Positions 46,629-57,957 of a stretch of 64,000 nucleotides of DNA are shown piece after piece. Origin of the DNA: Trichopria drosophilae. Its lineage: Eukaryota > Arthropoda > Insecta > Hymenoptera > Diapriidae. The DNA lies in the NCBI GenBank assembly GCA_030407085.1, contig CM059587.1:33577001-33641000 (forward strand), in the 5' to 3' direction. The position numbers and the translations under genes are program-made. Within the stretch, counting starts at the first letter, position 1, and every line of letters starts with the position of its first letter. The notes beneath the pieces were generated by a model. The model saw only the letters and a program-made list of their open reading frames with translations. It did no database searches and was not told where the DNA came from.

Positions 46629-47072
46629 GTTAGTATTAGATTTGAAAGTATTTTATAACACAATTTCATTATATATGATATATATATATATGAAGATGAT
46701 GAAGACGCATACAGTACTAATAATGAAGATTTCACATATTTTTGTCACACCTGTACGAAAATCCTCTCTTTTCGTGCTGGTAAAGCAGACGGAAGATTAC
46801 CATTTATCACCAAGCACCGACTGTACAACGACTGTATACGCAAGCCTTTCTTGCAAGTGTATTTTAGAAATGGACTATTTTCGTGCAAATGTGATGAAAC
46901 GATGCAATGTCAATGTTTGATTAATCTTTTGCGTATCGTTTGAAAAGTACATTATTGATTTTCTTCGCAATCAGTAGTTTACATTTTTTTTTTTTAAATC
47001 TCTCGGAATTGAAGTTTTTGGATGCAAACAATTCAAGATTTGAGGTTATGTATCCTTTCTTTACATTTTCAG

Positions 47073-47114
47073 GGATTCGTGAACAGCGGATACGGTGTAA
47101 ATGGTATCGCACAT
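47073..47114 (+). CDS. Ssdp: Ssdp coding microexon 5
   Basis: A 42-nt exon bounded by ATTTTCAG and GTGAGT encodes GFVNSGYGVNGIAH. It starts and ends in phase 0, so it can be skipped without a frameshift. Vertebrate SSBP3-like proteins, as I recall them, pass from AFHDY straight to a short Ser-Ala stretch and APSPV, so this segment marks the insect form. It opens the unstructured Gly/Pro-rich region. Confidence 0.9.
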
Positions 47115-47338
47115 GTGAGTGTTTTTTGTTCCTTTTTTGTTTATTGTTAATAATTTTTTTTAATAAAGACAGTAGCACTAGAGTAGCAATGAATTGTATG
47201 GTATTTTCCTTTTTTGTTTATATTATTTACTTTTGAATTAGTGTATTGTGGACTTGTGTTTATTTATGAACTTGTTGTTATGGTTTTATGTTAATATATA
47301 CGTATTAGAAGCGATCTCTGAACCGTCAATTCTTACAG

Positions 47339-47425
47339 AATGCTGGACCTGCGCCATCGCCGCTGGGACAGATGCCCCCGAACGATGGTATGCCAGGTGG
47401 TCCCATGCCTCCAGCATTCTTCCCG
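47339..47425 (+). CDS. Ssdp: Ssdp coding exon 6
   Basis: Acceptor TCTTACAG, donor GTAAGT, both in phase 0. It encodes NAGPAPSPLGQMPPNDGMPG and GPMPPAFFP. The A-P-S-P-L/V-G-x-x-P-P-N-D-G-M-P-G-G-P-x-P-P-x-F-F block is conserved between insect and vertebrate SSBPs. This Pro-rich tail has transcriptional activation activity in the family. Confidence 0.96.
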
Positions 47426-48066
47426 GTAAGTTGTAAACTCGTTAATCGCTCGATCTCTATAAACTTGCATTTTCAATCACATCCATCAAGAAAACTTTCT
47501 TTCTAAATTTACTGATTTTTTTTTTTCAATCCAAAAAAGCATTCTGAAAAGTGATGACAAGAGCTGACCTTTCAGTATTTTTTTACAGAGTGGTATGGTC
47601 CGAAATCACTGCTTTCCGAATGATATACAATGTAATCATGTGTACATATTTTTCAAACATGTGTCTGTCAAATTTCTACATTCGTGCGTTCATGTTTCGC
47701 CTCTATTAGCTCCTTGAACAATGCACGTATTTATATAGAATTCTTGGTTATGTCGAATGCGAATCCAAATTGTTTTACTCAGCATCATAGCAGATTAACG
47801 TTAATTTTTAAGATTATCAATAGCGCTAAATTTGGGTTCGAATTGATAAACAATGGGTTTTGTATAGTTTTGAGCAATGTCAAAGTACATGTGGATTATG
47901 AAAAATTTCTAATTGACGTTTTAAATTCGCGGGCATAAGCAGCAATAAAGTAATCAAGTTTAAAAATACTGTTATAATAAGACTTAGTAAATGTAAATAA
48001 AAATTTAAATTGTTAAATTTGAGAAACGAAATATCTAACATAATTATTAAAGTCTACTAGAATTAA
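47426..48066 (+). other. Ssdp: Ssdp intron 6, 5' part
   Basis: Begins GTAAGT and holds no recognised exon or repeat up to the TTAA at 48063, where a piggyBac-like element starts. Confidence 0.6.
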
Positions 48067-49363
48067 CCCATTAACGCCTGAAATGACAGTTTTTATACTT
48101 CATTTTCAATCAAGTATTTTGTATCAAAATCAAAGTTGAAAACAATTGAGAGGTGCGTATCCTACTGTTTTCGAGGTCGCTCTTCAAGATTCCGAGGTCA
48201 AAATTGAGTTTCAGCCAATATGGCGCCGAATATGAAACAAATTTCCAAAAAATTGGGAATTTTTTATACTTATCAATTTTTTTCGAGCTATTAGAATATT
48301 GGAATTTTATTGAAACCTTGCATAATGGTGCATAAAATAGTTGAATTTTAAGAAAAAATTGTACTTTTATACCCCACATCATTCTAACGACCTCAAAATG
48401 GCGTAAACAATGAAAATGTCTTTGAGAAATTTCTGGACGCTCTACTCAAAAACTACCAACTTTTAAAAAAAAATGCCCAGATTGAAAAGTTCTTAAAATT
48501 CATCAAGCGATATAGTCGAATTTTTTCAAAATTTTTTGATGACATTTTGAGACATTTTTTTTTCAACGTTTTTTTCAAAATTGTAATTTATTTACAAAAA
48601 ATTCTGAAAAAAAAATTTAGTGTATTCTCTGATGAATTCTAAGAGTTATTTGTTCTTTGCAATTTTGTCGAAAAGTTGATAGTTTTCGAGGAAATGAATT
48701 TCAAATATTATAGTTTAGGATTTTTTCCTCCCAAAAACTATTAACTTTTGGAAAAAATTGCAAAGAACAAAAAACTCGTAGAATTCATAAGTGAATACAC
48801 CAAATTTTTTTCAGAATTTTTCATAAATAAATTATGATGTTAAAAAAAATTTTGAAAAAAAATTTCTCAAAATGTCATGACAAAAATCTGAAAAAATTCC
48901 ACTATATTTCTCGATTAATTCTAAGAATTTTTCATTCTTAGCATTTTTTTATAACAGCATGTAGTTTTTGAGTTAGAACGTTCAGAAATTTTTCAAAGAA
49001 ATTTTCATTGTTGACGCCATTTTGAGGTCATTAGAATGATGTAGGGTATAAAAGTAAAATTTTTCCTTAAAATTGAAGTATTTTTTTCACCTTTGTTCAG
49101 AGTTTCAATAGAATCCCAATATTCTAAGGGCTCGAAAAAAATTGATAGGAATAAATAATTCCCAATTTTTTGGAATTTTTTTAAAAGTTCGGCGCCACAT
49201 TGAAATTCCTGATGGCTGAAACTCAATTTCGACCTTGGAATCTTGAAGAGCGACCTCGAAAACAATGGGATATGTACCTTTCAATTGTTTTCAACTTCGA
49301 TTTTGATATGAAATACTTGATTGATAATGAAGTATAAAAAATGCCATTTCAGGCGTTAATGGG
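48067..49363. mobile_element. piggyBac-like foldback element, TTAA duplication, 1.3 kb
   Basis: TTAA at 48063-48066 is followed by CCCATTAACGCCTGAAATGA. The right end reads GCCATTTCAGGCGTTAATGG, then G and TTAA at 49364-49367. The arms mirror each other for several hundred bases, for example GAGGTCGCTCTTCAAGATTC and GAATCTTGAAGAGCGACCTC. Long A/T-rich inner arms (about 48410-48990) also pair. The TTAA duplication and CCC terminus indicate piggyBac-type mobilisation; there is no transposase. Confidence 0.9.
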
Positions 49364-49367
49364 TTAA

Positions 49368-50754
49368 TATTATTTGTAAATAATGAGTTATGATTAGCAA
49401 AAATAGAAATGATATAAAAATGTTCACTTGATTCAAGATTATAATTAGTAGATAATAAGGAAAAAGAAATTAAGGTGGTGGGAATCGCTTTGAACCAAGT
49501 GTACGTTTAATTAAAATTTTTTACCCTATGCTTGTCTAATCTGTATTTATGTACTGATTATCTCTCTGGTATGTACCTAACTCGTGTATGTGCATTCGTG
49601 TATTACATATCATTGTTTCGGTCCTGGAATTATTTGACGAAAGCTACGGGTAGTTTTTAGCTCGAACGATCTCGCACAGGTTTTAAGAATTCATTTTGAA
49701 CGTTTATCCTGGTTCTGACATTGACAGTAATTTGACAAATAATATAATAGAATTTTAAATGAATTTTCACAAAATATAAAGAGGGTATTTAAGAGTACAA
49801 TACTGTGAAAATGTTAGCGATGGCTAAACTATACGAGTCTCGAAGCATTTCCATTTATCTAACGAACGCCTGCTTAGATCGTAGATTAGTGTGATAAGTG
49901 GTCCACGAGAAATTTGTTGTCAGACATATCAATTGAAAGGTACAAATTTACTTTATATAAGGAACGAGATACTCTTAGACGTAGTTGATTTTAATTTAAT
50001 GTGCAGTAAGTCTTTTCTAACTTTAGTAACAATATAATTTTAGTTTGATATTTTACTTACTGCACAGTAGATGAGTTTACAAGGTGCACCGATAGCTTGT
50101 CGACCACTTATATCCGTGAAGAATTGAAATCCGGATTGTATAAACATAAAGATCATAGTACGTTGCTTGCTCGGTTTCACATGTCACTCATCAAAATGTA
50201 CCAGACTAAGGTTCGGTTTTAATCATGTTTTTATTTACAAGAAGTGAACCTTACGATGGGGGCCTGAATTGCAGAAGTCACCTGAAGTCGAAGCTCGAGC
50301 TGTAAATTATTATTTTACATTCAATGAAGTAAAAATTCTTTAAAGAATTTGCAGAAATGTCATTCAATTACTGAAATGTTACGGACTCTGCCTATCACTT
50401 GAAAAAAAATTTTAAAATTTCTTCTTTCTTCCTTCTTCATGAATTTAAAGACACTTATCACTTTTTAAAATTAAGACTTCATTTAAAATTGAAAACACAA
50501 AAAAATAAAACTTAAAACTCTTTAAAAAATATATACAAAAAATTAAAATTAACTTTTTCAATTATTCAATAACATTTCATTTGCTGGAGATTCAGTTCTC
50601 GACGATAGTATCGAGTTTCGAATTCAGGTGACGTCGACAGAGAAAATCGATCTGTCCCCTGGAATTTAACAGATCTGTCCCAGAGCCTTCTAGTCTAGCT
50701 GTTGCCTGGATCGCAGTGTTGCTACATGTCTGTCGTTTGCGTTGCTTGTTGCAG
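49368..50754 (+). other. Ssdp: Ssdp intron 6, 3' part
   Basis: No exon or bounded repeat is seen. It ends TTGCTTGTTGCAG. A GTAAGTCTTTTCTAAC/TACTTACTGCAC-type short inverted pair lies near 50000-50066 (TGTGCAGTAAG... / ...TTACTGCACAG). Confidence 0.5.
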
Positions 50755-50862
50755 AACAACTCAACAATGCGACCATCTCCGCCCACACACCCCTCATCAC
50801 AGCCATCTCCCCAGCACCCCCAGCCACCCCCGCCCCCACACTCGCAGATGATGTCCACTCAG
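50755..50862 (+). CDS. Ssdp: Ssdp coding exon 7 (Pro/His/Ser-rich)
   Basis: Acceptor TTGCAG, donor GTAAGC, phase 0 on both sides. It encodes NNSTMRPSPPTHPSSQPSPQ, then HPQPPPPPHSQMMSTQ. The low-complexity S-Q-P-S-P-x-x-x-P-Q-P-P-P-H pattern matches the position of the SSBP3 segment between the FF-containing block and the SPRY-type block. Its base composition (C-rich) contrasts with the AT-rich intron. A wrong exon choice is unlikely since frame, splice sites and order all agree. Confidence 0.92.
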
Positions 50863-50874
50863 GTAAGCCTCATT

Positions 50875-50940
50875 CAACACCTACTCGCTCACTCATTCGC
50901 TCAGTCACTCACTCGTTCGCTCACTCTCGCATCATTAAGA
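50875..50940 (+). repeat. Simple repeat of CTCACTCGTTCG-like units
   Basis: Starting 13 bp inside intron 7, the plus strand repeats CTCACTCATTCGCTCAGTCA-type units to about 50932. Imperfect 4-nt and 8-nt periodicity. Confidence 0.6.
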
Positions 50941-51407
50941 TCATTACTCGGGTCATTAGGTCACTATTTTGAGTGCAAGATTCGTTCTAGCGTCTCGAAA
51001 AATGTCCTACGTTTTTAGCAATCGATGTATTTACTGCGGGGCTCGAAGCTGATTCTCGTATTTACCTATCAAACTTGTTAAGAAACCGAAGATAAAGCTA
51101 GTCGACAAAATTATTAAGAAACCTCAATATGATTTAATTAACAATTTATAGACGACTATGAAATTAATTGTTTGAAATGCCAAAAATTACATTTTGAAAT
51201 ATTTAATGAAGTTATATTATTTTATTTAAAAAGTTTTGGTATTTTCAGGTTGTATATTTGGAGGGAAACTGAATTTATTGTTGAATGAATTATAACTAAA
51301 AAACAAACAAAATGTAAATTACAGATTTTAAAACAATTGAGAAATTAAAAAATTGCAAGGGTCTTTTATTGAACTTATAAAAAAAAAAAGTATCAAAGAA
51401 CTACAAA
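50941..51407 (+). other. Ssdp: Ssdp intron 7, no feature recognised
   Basis: AT-rich, with no exon or RNA gene seen. Confidence 0.5.
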
Positions 51408-51830
51408 CTACTTTCGTTAGATGTAGTTTTAATGTTTACAAATATTTCTAATGATTAGTTATTAAAAGTATTGAAAATAAATGGAACAAAATAAAAAAAA
51501 GACACATTAGATCAACACGATTTTATATTATTTACTTGTTTCGATTCTACATATTTTAAATTCTGCAATATTGTTTACAAACAGAACTACTGTATGTCTA
51601 TGGGCGATCTCTCTCCGGTTTTAGCAAATTTAGTCCTCGAATACGTAACTGAATGTATTTTAAATAAATTAAATTTAAACCCTCTTTTTCCCCGATCATA
51701 TGTCGAAATCTTTACATGCATTCCTGAAGACAAAGAAACAATTATTTTAGAAGACAACAACTTTGATGCACAAAATAGACAAATAAAATATGATCTGAAA
51801 ATACCAAAACTTTTTAAATACTGTAATTAG
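51408..51830 (+). pseudogene. Penelope-like reverse transcriptase fragment
   Basis: A single frame, broken by stops near 51459 and 51504, encodes LLSLDVVLMFTNIS, then FILFTCFDSTYFKFCNIVYK and QNYCMSMGDLSPVLANLVLE. The S-L-D-V-V-x-x-F-T-N-I motif, the T-Y-F-x-F segment, and Q-x-x-x-x-x-M-G-x-x-L-S-P-V-x-A-N-L-x-x-E are reverse transcriptase motifs in the form used by Penelope-like elements. The following YVDD catalytic block and the GIY-YIG endonuclease are not found. It is a dead fragment in Ssdp intron 7. Confidence 0.75.
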
Positions 51831-52637
51831 ATACAACAAAAAAAAACTAATATTTTTCTAAATGAATTATATTAATTTAGTTAAATTTAAACTTTTCAGT
51901 TGTACGTTTTAAATCAGTCAAAAGTATCTTCTGTTTGTTTGCCGGACTATACATTGTCGATAAATTGACAGGAAACATTGGTATAAGCTGAAATTATTTT
52001 AATTTTTGGAACGTTTGAATTACAGTGAAGATTATATAAGAGTTATTTTGGTTCTGGTTTTGAATATTGTGTTACGATATCAGCTTCTAGACACGTAGTA
52101 ATAATTTGTATTAATACATTCATTTACCGATAGATGAATGCGTGTCCAAAGTTGCCCATGTTTTCCTCTAAACGACTCGGGCTGAATTTGGAAATATGAA
52201 AATTGTACAGATGGTAAAATAAGACGAGTAATCAACCCGAGTCGTTTACGAGGGTTCCGTGGCTGTGGATGGAACACGAAAGGTAAGAAAAGCCCAACAT
52301 ACAGTTTGAGACACAAAACTACCATGAACAATGAAGGAAACAACGTTTTCTTAAGGTAAGACTCGACCATTGAAATATTACTTAGTCGACTAGATTTTGT
52401 CCAATGATTGTCACTTTCCTTAATTCATGTTTTACTAACAAATCACCCTACTGTAACTTTACTTCTGGAATTGAAATTAGTCGAGTAACGGGTTTGCCTT
52501 TTGTGGTGCTGTTCAGTGTTTTCTGTCCTTCATTGTTCGTTACCTAATTATCCATTCAGACGCTTTCAAATCATTAATCTATTACCATTCATTGTGGATG
52601 TAAAATGTCAATTTCTAAGTGAATTTTGCAATTGTAG
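51831..52637 (+). other. Ssdp: Ssdp intron 7, 3' part
   Basis: Contains a hairpin near 52158-52252 (AACGACTCGGGCTGAAT at the left, ATCAACCCGAGTCGTTTACG at the right). No exon is seen. Ends TTGCAATTGTAGCAG. Confidence 0.5.
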
Positions 52638-52718
52638 CAGGCGTATATGGCACCGAGATATCCTGCAGGGCCACGACCCAATGTTCGTATGCCGCAAATG
52701 GGAAATGACTTCAATGGG
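52638..52718 (+). CDS. Ssdp: Ssdp coding exon 8 (tandem NAGNAG acceptor)
   Basis: The exon encodes AYMAPRYPAGPRPNVRMPQM then GNDFNG, matching the F-M-S-P-R-Y-x-G-G-P-R-P-x-I-R-M block of SSBPs. It ends in phase 0 before GTGCGT. The acceptor reads TAGCAG, so splicing can occur after TAG (exon starts 52638, adding one Gln) or after CAG (exon starts 52641). Both forms stay in frame. The 849-nt total in the summary uses 52641. Confidence 0.94.
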
Positions 52719-52799
52719 GTGCGTAATTAACGATACTTACATATATATAAAAAAAATTAGTTTAAATAAATAGTTTTAATGATACACCACAATATATTT

Positions 52800-54170
52800 C
52801 TAATATGATATCAAAGAAAAGAAAGTTAAGTAAAATTTGGCAAAGAACAAGGTCAAGCTGTGATAAAAATAAACTACATACGGTTACAAAAGAAAGAAAA
52901 GCTAGCAGATCACTATAAGGTTAAATTTAAAAATTATGTTGAGTCTCTGGATGCTACTAAGGATAGTGACTATTCCTTCTGGAAATTTATAATATATAAA
53001 CGATTTATACCACGTGTAAAGAGTTTAAAGGGAACCTGGGCTAAAACAGAATCTGAAAAAGTAGACTCATTTGCTGAGTATCTTAGCGAAGTCTATAAAT
53101 CTGATAATTCGGAGCTCAAAGATAAGTTTAACCCAGGGAATCAGGATCTTTCCACAAGATGATTCTGAAATCCAGAAAGTTACAGCAATTATCAAAAATA
53201 TTAAAAATAAAAAGACATCTGGCTATGGTAATATTAATGGAAAGCTTGTAAAAGAACTCTAGGAAAGCGTTACGATACATCACCATATTAATGCAATGTT
53301 CCAAATGTGTTATTTCCCTGTGGAAAGTTGGCCTAAGTATTATGATTCCTAAAGTAGGAAAAGAACCAGATATAATTACAAAATATAGACCGATCAGTTT
53401 ACACCCTACTAAAGTTAGTGAGAAACTAATCCTGAATAGACTAAATAGATTCATAATTGACAGGGAACTAATCCCTGAACATCAATTCGGATTCCGAAAC
53501 TATCATAGAACGATAGAGCAGGTTAATAGACTAACAAGCAAAATAAGAGATGCACTTGAACATAAAAAATACTGCTTTGTAGTATTTCTGGATGTGGCAC
53601 AAACTTTAATAAGGTTTACTCTTAATTACTAATCTCTTACTGGAAAAATAGAAATTTTCAAGTAAAAATAAATTAAACTTCGTCTTGTCTTCAACCTATC
53701 AAAACTGGAGTTCCCCAAGGCAGTGTTTTGGGTCCAGTATTCTATTTACTATACACTGCCAACTTACTTGTATCAAAGCATATTACTACAGCTAAATATG
53801 CTGTTAATACTGCTCTAATGTTTATCAACGCAAGTTCAATAACAGCTACTGAAAATTTGCAAAAATATGTTGACAAAATACAGAGATGGTTCAATTTATG
53901 GAAAATTGAAGTTAAAGAAAATAAACGAAGTTACTTTGTACAAAAACATGCCCACTAATTACACTAAATGACAAAATAATACCACAAAATGACAGAGTTA
54001 AGTATTTAGGAGTACATCTCGACAGATGCCTTAACTGGAAAGATCATATTTGGGCAAAATGTAAACGTCTAAATTTAAAACTAAGAAAAATGTACTGGTG
54101 AATAGGAAGAAAATGCCATCTACTGCATAAATAAAATTCTATTTTATTTGTATAAACAAATTTTTGTTTA
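52800..54170 (+). pseudogene. Jockey-like LINE, 5' part (reverse transcriptase), decayed
   Basis: Several frames together give a non-LTR reverse transcriptase. LADHYKVKFKNYVESLDATK is the linker. PKVGKEPDIITKYRPISLHP then KVSEKLILNRLNRFI is RT motif 1-2. IPEHQFGFRNYHRTIEQVNR is motif 2a-3. TGVPQGSVLGPVFYLLYTAN is the catalytic G-V-P-Q-G-S-V-L-G-P motif. RVKYLGVHLDRCLNWKDHI is the post-RT segment. The F/Y-A-D-D box reads KYAVNTA, so the catalytic aspartates are lost, and several stops and frameshifts separate the pieces. No ORF1 or endonuclease is visible, so it is 5' truncated. It continues at 56946. Confidence 0.85.
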
Positions 54171-54246
54171 TAAAATTTTTTCTTTTTTACACTTTTTCGT
54201 AACACAGTGGGCTTGAACCACGAATAATTGAAAAGTCCACATGAAT

Positions 54247-56933
54247 GGAATTTTCTTTTTTAGTTCAATATTGCGGACATTCCTGAGTATTTTTGCATTT
54301 TGCACCAAAAATCAGAATAATCGTTAGAGTCATTTTTAAACAAAAAATGTTTGCAGTCTACTGTAGTTATTGCGAAATTTTTGCAGTCTATTGTAGTTAT
54401 TAAGAAAAAAAGTTAGGAGAGAGAAACCGCAAAAATAGATCTTTCTGCGTTTCTAACATGAGAAATTATTCTATTATCAAATTTTTTAGTTCATGGGTTA
54501 CCAGATAACACAAAGGCGCAAATAATAACAATGTTATCAATCCTGGGTAACATGCAGGAGATAATAAGTTAATATTTGAATGAATGTAAAGTTTATTAAG
54601 ATTATTTATTTATTTAAGTAAATTAGACAGGCTGCATATGATTTTGAATTTTGAAAATCTAACATTAGATTCGTAATCTACGATCCCGAAAACCGACGAG
54701 TACCCAGTTTCATCTCGGTGAAATAAATTTTTACATTTCGATCGGCCATCTTGGATCCGCCATCTTGAGTTTTGAAAGTCGGAGATTAGATTTGTAATCA
54801 GCAACCTCGAAAACCCTCGAGTACTCATTTTCATCTCGATCTAATTAATTTTTAAATTTTTGTCGGCCATCTTGGATCCGCCATCTTGTATCCACCATCT
54901 TGAATTTTGAAAATCTGAGGTCAGATTCGTGATCAGCGACCCTGAAAACCTTCGAGTAACAAGTTTCAGATATTTTCCGTGCAAATAAAAATATATGGGC
55001 AAATCCATAGAACTTTTGACTTTCATGTTATTTTAAGATTCACGTAAATAAGTTGTAAAGAAATATTTATAAAACATTGCTATTTACTAAAAAGGATATG
55101 CTTTTCAAGGTACAGTTATTTGTTTTGCATAATAGTGGATTAAAAAACCAAAGGAAACACGAAAGCTCATAAAATTTAAATAAACTGCTGCGTGCAAATC
55201 GTATTTTTTTAAATATTTTGTTCTGTAACTTTTGGAACGTGTATTCTTTTCATTTGAAAATCATGTCGTTGATTAATGGCACTTTATAAAAGCCAAAGAT
55301 ACTTGAAAAATAAGTGTGCCTATCGCTTAATAAGAATGACATGCGTCCAAAGTCGCGTGCAGAAGATTTATGGAAAATGGAATTTTCGTTAATTTCTAAC
55401 AATAACTTTTGGAACAAACAATATTATGGCTCCATACTTTGGGAATTTTTAATTGATGATATAATAAGTGACGTATTCCAAGGAATAAGGTGTGCCTTGT
55501 CTCATCTCAATTCTGTGCCTATTACAACCTATAGCCTTCGTGCGTAACTGTTGTTGAAAAATGACACTTTTGTCAGGCACACGAACTATACACAATTAAA
55601 TGCCTCGATTATTGGCGTAATTTATTGTTTTAGGTGTCATAATAATACTCTGAACTTGTTCCAGAAATACAATACGATGTTCAGGGGTAAAACAAGACAT
55701 GAAATTATCTCTTTGACACAAACTCCTTTCTTTACACGGAAAAATGCTGAAATTTGTTACGCGCTCGTTTTATTGGTAACTGATCATGAATACGTTGACA
55801 AATATTAAAAATTGAAGATGATAGATACAATACGGCAGATCAAATTCCTAAAAAGTTGCTTGAACCAGCTGAACCAGCGTGTATTCGGGGTCGCTCATCG
55901 GTCGAAATTCGCTATAGCTTTGCTCCAGAAATAATGAAAATGTAACTTTGGGTAACTTTGTTTTTCATCTCCCTTGCTTCATTTTTTCTGGTTAAAAATG
56001 AATAAATATGATACTAATGACAACTTACGTTATACCTATTTAAATTTTTTTTCAGGATTGTCAGGATTGTAATGCCTTAAATCGACTTAAATAAATGTTT
56101 GCTGCTAAAATTTGTATATTATGAACCTAAAAGCAAACAGAAAGAAAACCCCCGAATACCCAATTTGAGCTTGTGTGAGTAACTTCTTACAAATTTGGTC
56201 TTGCATATTGAATTTGCCATCTTGAATTCTGAATATCTGTTGACGGATTCGCGATCAGTAACTTAAAAAACTCTGAGTAACAAATTTCATCTGTTTTCCG
56301 TGTACAGAAATATGTTTGATTCGAAGATATAATTTTAGGTCTCGTTTTACCTGACTGCGCTGGAACAATCCTTTAAAAGTCGTAACGTGTCGTTTTTTCT
56401 ACATTTTATATGTTTAGGGGTGGCTTCAGGTTGATTTTAAATGTGTGCCACCGAAAAAAAAATGTTTTTCTGAAAGCGTAAAGTTAAAAGTTCTGTGGAT
56501 TTACCCATATGCTTCAAAGGGTTAAAACTATTTGGTGTAAACATAAAGCTAGTATAAATAATGACAAATTTGTAAAAATGTAAATAAATATTCTAATTGT
56601 AACATTGAAGTATTGTTTCTATGATGTTGCAACAATTTAGAACCGATAAAAGAAGAAAAAATACCTGTATTTGCGGTTTCTCTCCTCTAACTTTTGTTTC
56701 TTAATAGTTAGCAAAATTACTCATGTAAGAAAGTTGTAGAGCTTGAAAAGACCTACAATTTTCATTAGTTGTTTGTTTTGTTTCGACAAAATTTCAGTCC
56801 AGGAGAGCCTTGCAAAGTTTCAATAACTTGTAGACTACAAAAAATCGATTTTTTTAAAAAGGGCTCTAACGATTTTGTTTTTAGTGCAAAATACTCAGGA
56901 ATGTCTACAGTATTGAACTAAAAAAGAAAATCC
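54247..56933. mobile_element. 2.7-kb inverted-repeat element inserted in the LINE
   Basis: Arms of roughly 200-250 bp mirror each other: TTTCTTTTTTAGTTCAATAT and its inverse at 56913-56930; AATCGTTAGAGTC and GGCTCTAACGATT; AGTTAGGAGAGAGAAACCGC and GCGGTTTCTCTCCTCTAACT. Inside are 'ATGGCGGATCC' blocks (54640-54990 and 56150-56290) and a plus-strand frame, 55314-55808, interrupted by one stop at 55545, whose product (DLWKMEFSLISNNNFWNKQY and later TMFRGKTRHEIISLTQTPFF) I do not recognise. The element separates two parts of a LINE, so it is younger than the LINE insertion. Confidence 0.8.
55314..55808 (+). pseudogene. Unrecognised ORF inside the 2.7-kb element, one stop
   Basis: About 165 codons in one frame, with a single TAA at 55545-55547. 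The residues include MRPKSRAEDLWKMEFSLISN, then GIRCALSHLNSVPITTYSLR, then VIYCFRCHNNTLNLFQKYNT. The composition is protein-like rather than low-complexity, and it lies centrally between inverted arms, as a transposase remnant would. No catalytic motif is visible and no family is claimed. Confidence 0.4.
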
Positions 56934-56945
56934 CACAGAATCCAA

Positions 56946-57290
56946 CTCTGGAGTAGTGCATCAAAAACAAATACTGACATAATTGAAAGATTTCAAGCAA
57001 AGTGTTTGAGAGATATAGTTAACGCACCATGGTTTATGCCAAATGATATAATCAGAAATGATCTGATAATCAGTACTGACAAAGAAGAAATTACTCTTCA
57101 TAAAAGATATAAAGAAAAACTTACAATTCACCCCAAAAAGCTGGCTTTGGACCTTTTCAAACATTCTAGATCATACACAATTCTAGATAAAAAATCTAGA
57201 TCATACACAAGACTGAAGAAATACAAAATTTTATATATAATAAAAACCAATCAACGGCAGTTTTCACTGAAGACTTGGAAATAATTTTCT
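56946..57290 (+). pseudogene. Jockey-like LINE, 3' part
   Basis: Beginning with LWSSASKTNTDIIERFQAKC, then LRDIVNAPWFMPNDIIRNDL and HPKKLALDLF. R-F-Q-x-K-x-L-R-x-I-x-N-A-P-W-F/Y is the familiar C-terminal segment of insect Jockey-clade LINEs. It continues the reading order of the fragment ending near 54170. A short duplication, KKSRSYTRL next to HSRSYTILD, is internal. Confidence 0.85.
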
Positions 57291-57313
57291 TATTTTATTT
57301 TTATTTTATTTAC

Positions 57314-57781
57314 CAGGGTGTCTAGCGACCGGGAATTCCCGATATTCCGGGAAAAAGCCGGGAATTTAGAATGTCCGTAAAAAATCCGGGAATTAGCCGG
57401 AAATTTTTACGAAAAAATAAAAAATATTGAAGACTACTTCGGAAGAGATTGCTAGAATAGATGAAAAGTTAAAAACATTGCGAAAATAATTTTATATATT
57501 ATTATATAATAATTGCTTTATTTGTGATATTAGAATAATTGAAAAGTATATAATTTTGTTGACAAACAATATTTTAAATGTCGTTCTTGTTTAAACTATG
57601 AAAGTTTGTAATGTAAATTAAAAAATAAAGTTTATAATTAAATTATGAAAAGAAGAAGTATTATTTATCTGAAGTATCTGAAGTAATATATATTTTTGTA
57701 TAGTAATATATACAAAAATCTGTTCAAAAAATTCCGGGAAAAAGCCGAGAATTTTACTAGGCCATTTTACTACACACCCTG
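57314..57781. mobile_element. DNA-transposon MITE with CAGGGTGT ends
   Basis: The left end CAGGGTGTCTAGCGACC and the right end (read inward) CAGGGTGTGTAG share the terminal 12 bp with one change. CCGGGAATTCCC, CCGGGAAAAAGCCGGGAATT and related motifs repeat near both ends. Length 468 bp. A hAT-type superfamily is possible from the CAGGG ends, but the flanking 8 bp do not match, so this is not proven. Confidence 0.7.
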
Positions 57782-57957
57782 ATTTATATTAGTACAAATT
57801 TTTTGTAATTTAGAATGAGTGTAATCTATTGAGATTGCATCTCGCATGTTATGTAAACAACTAATTACTTTTACTCATTGTCCTACCGGACAGATTGTAA
57901 AAAAAAAAAGAATAGTACTTTAGTTTTGTAAAAATTAATGGGACATTTCATGTACAG

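Noticed and set aside
46528..46920. 130-codon plus-strand frame
   Set aside because: It reads exon 4 of Ssdp in another frame and runs on into the intron; the spliced exon 4 frame explains the conserved sequence.
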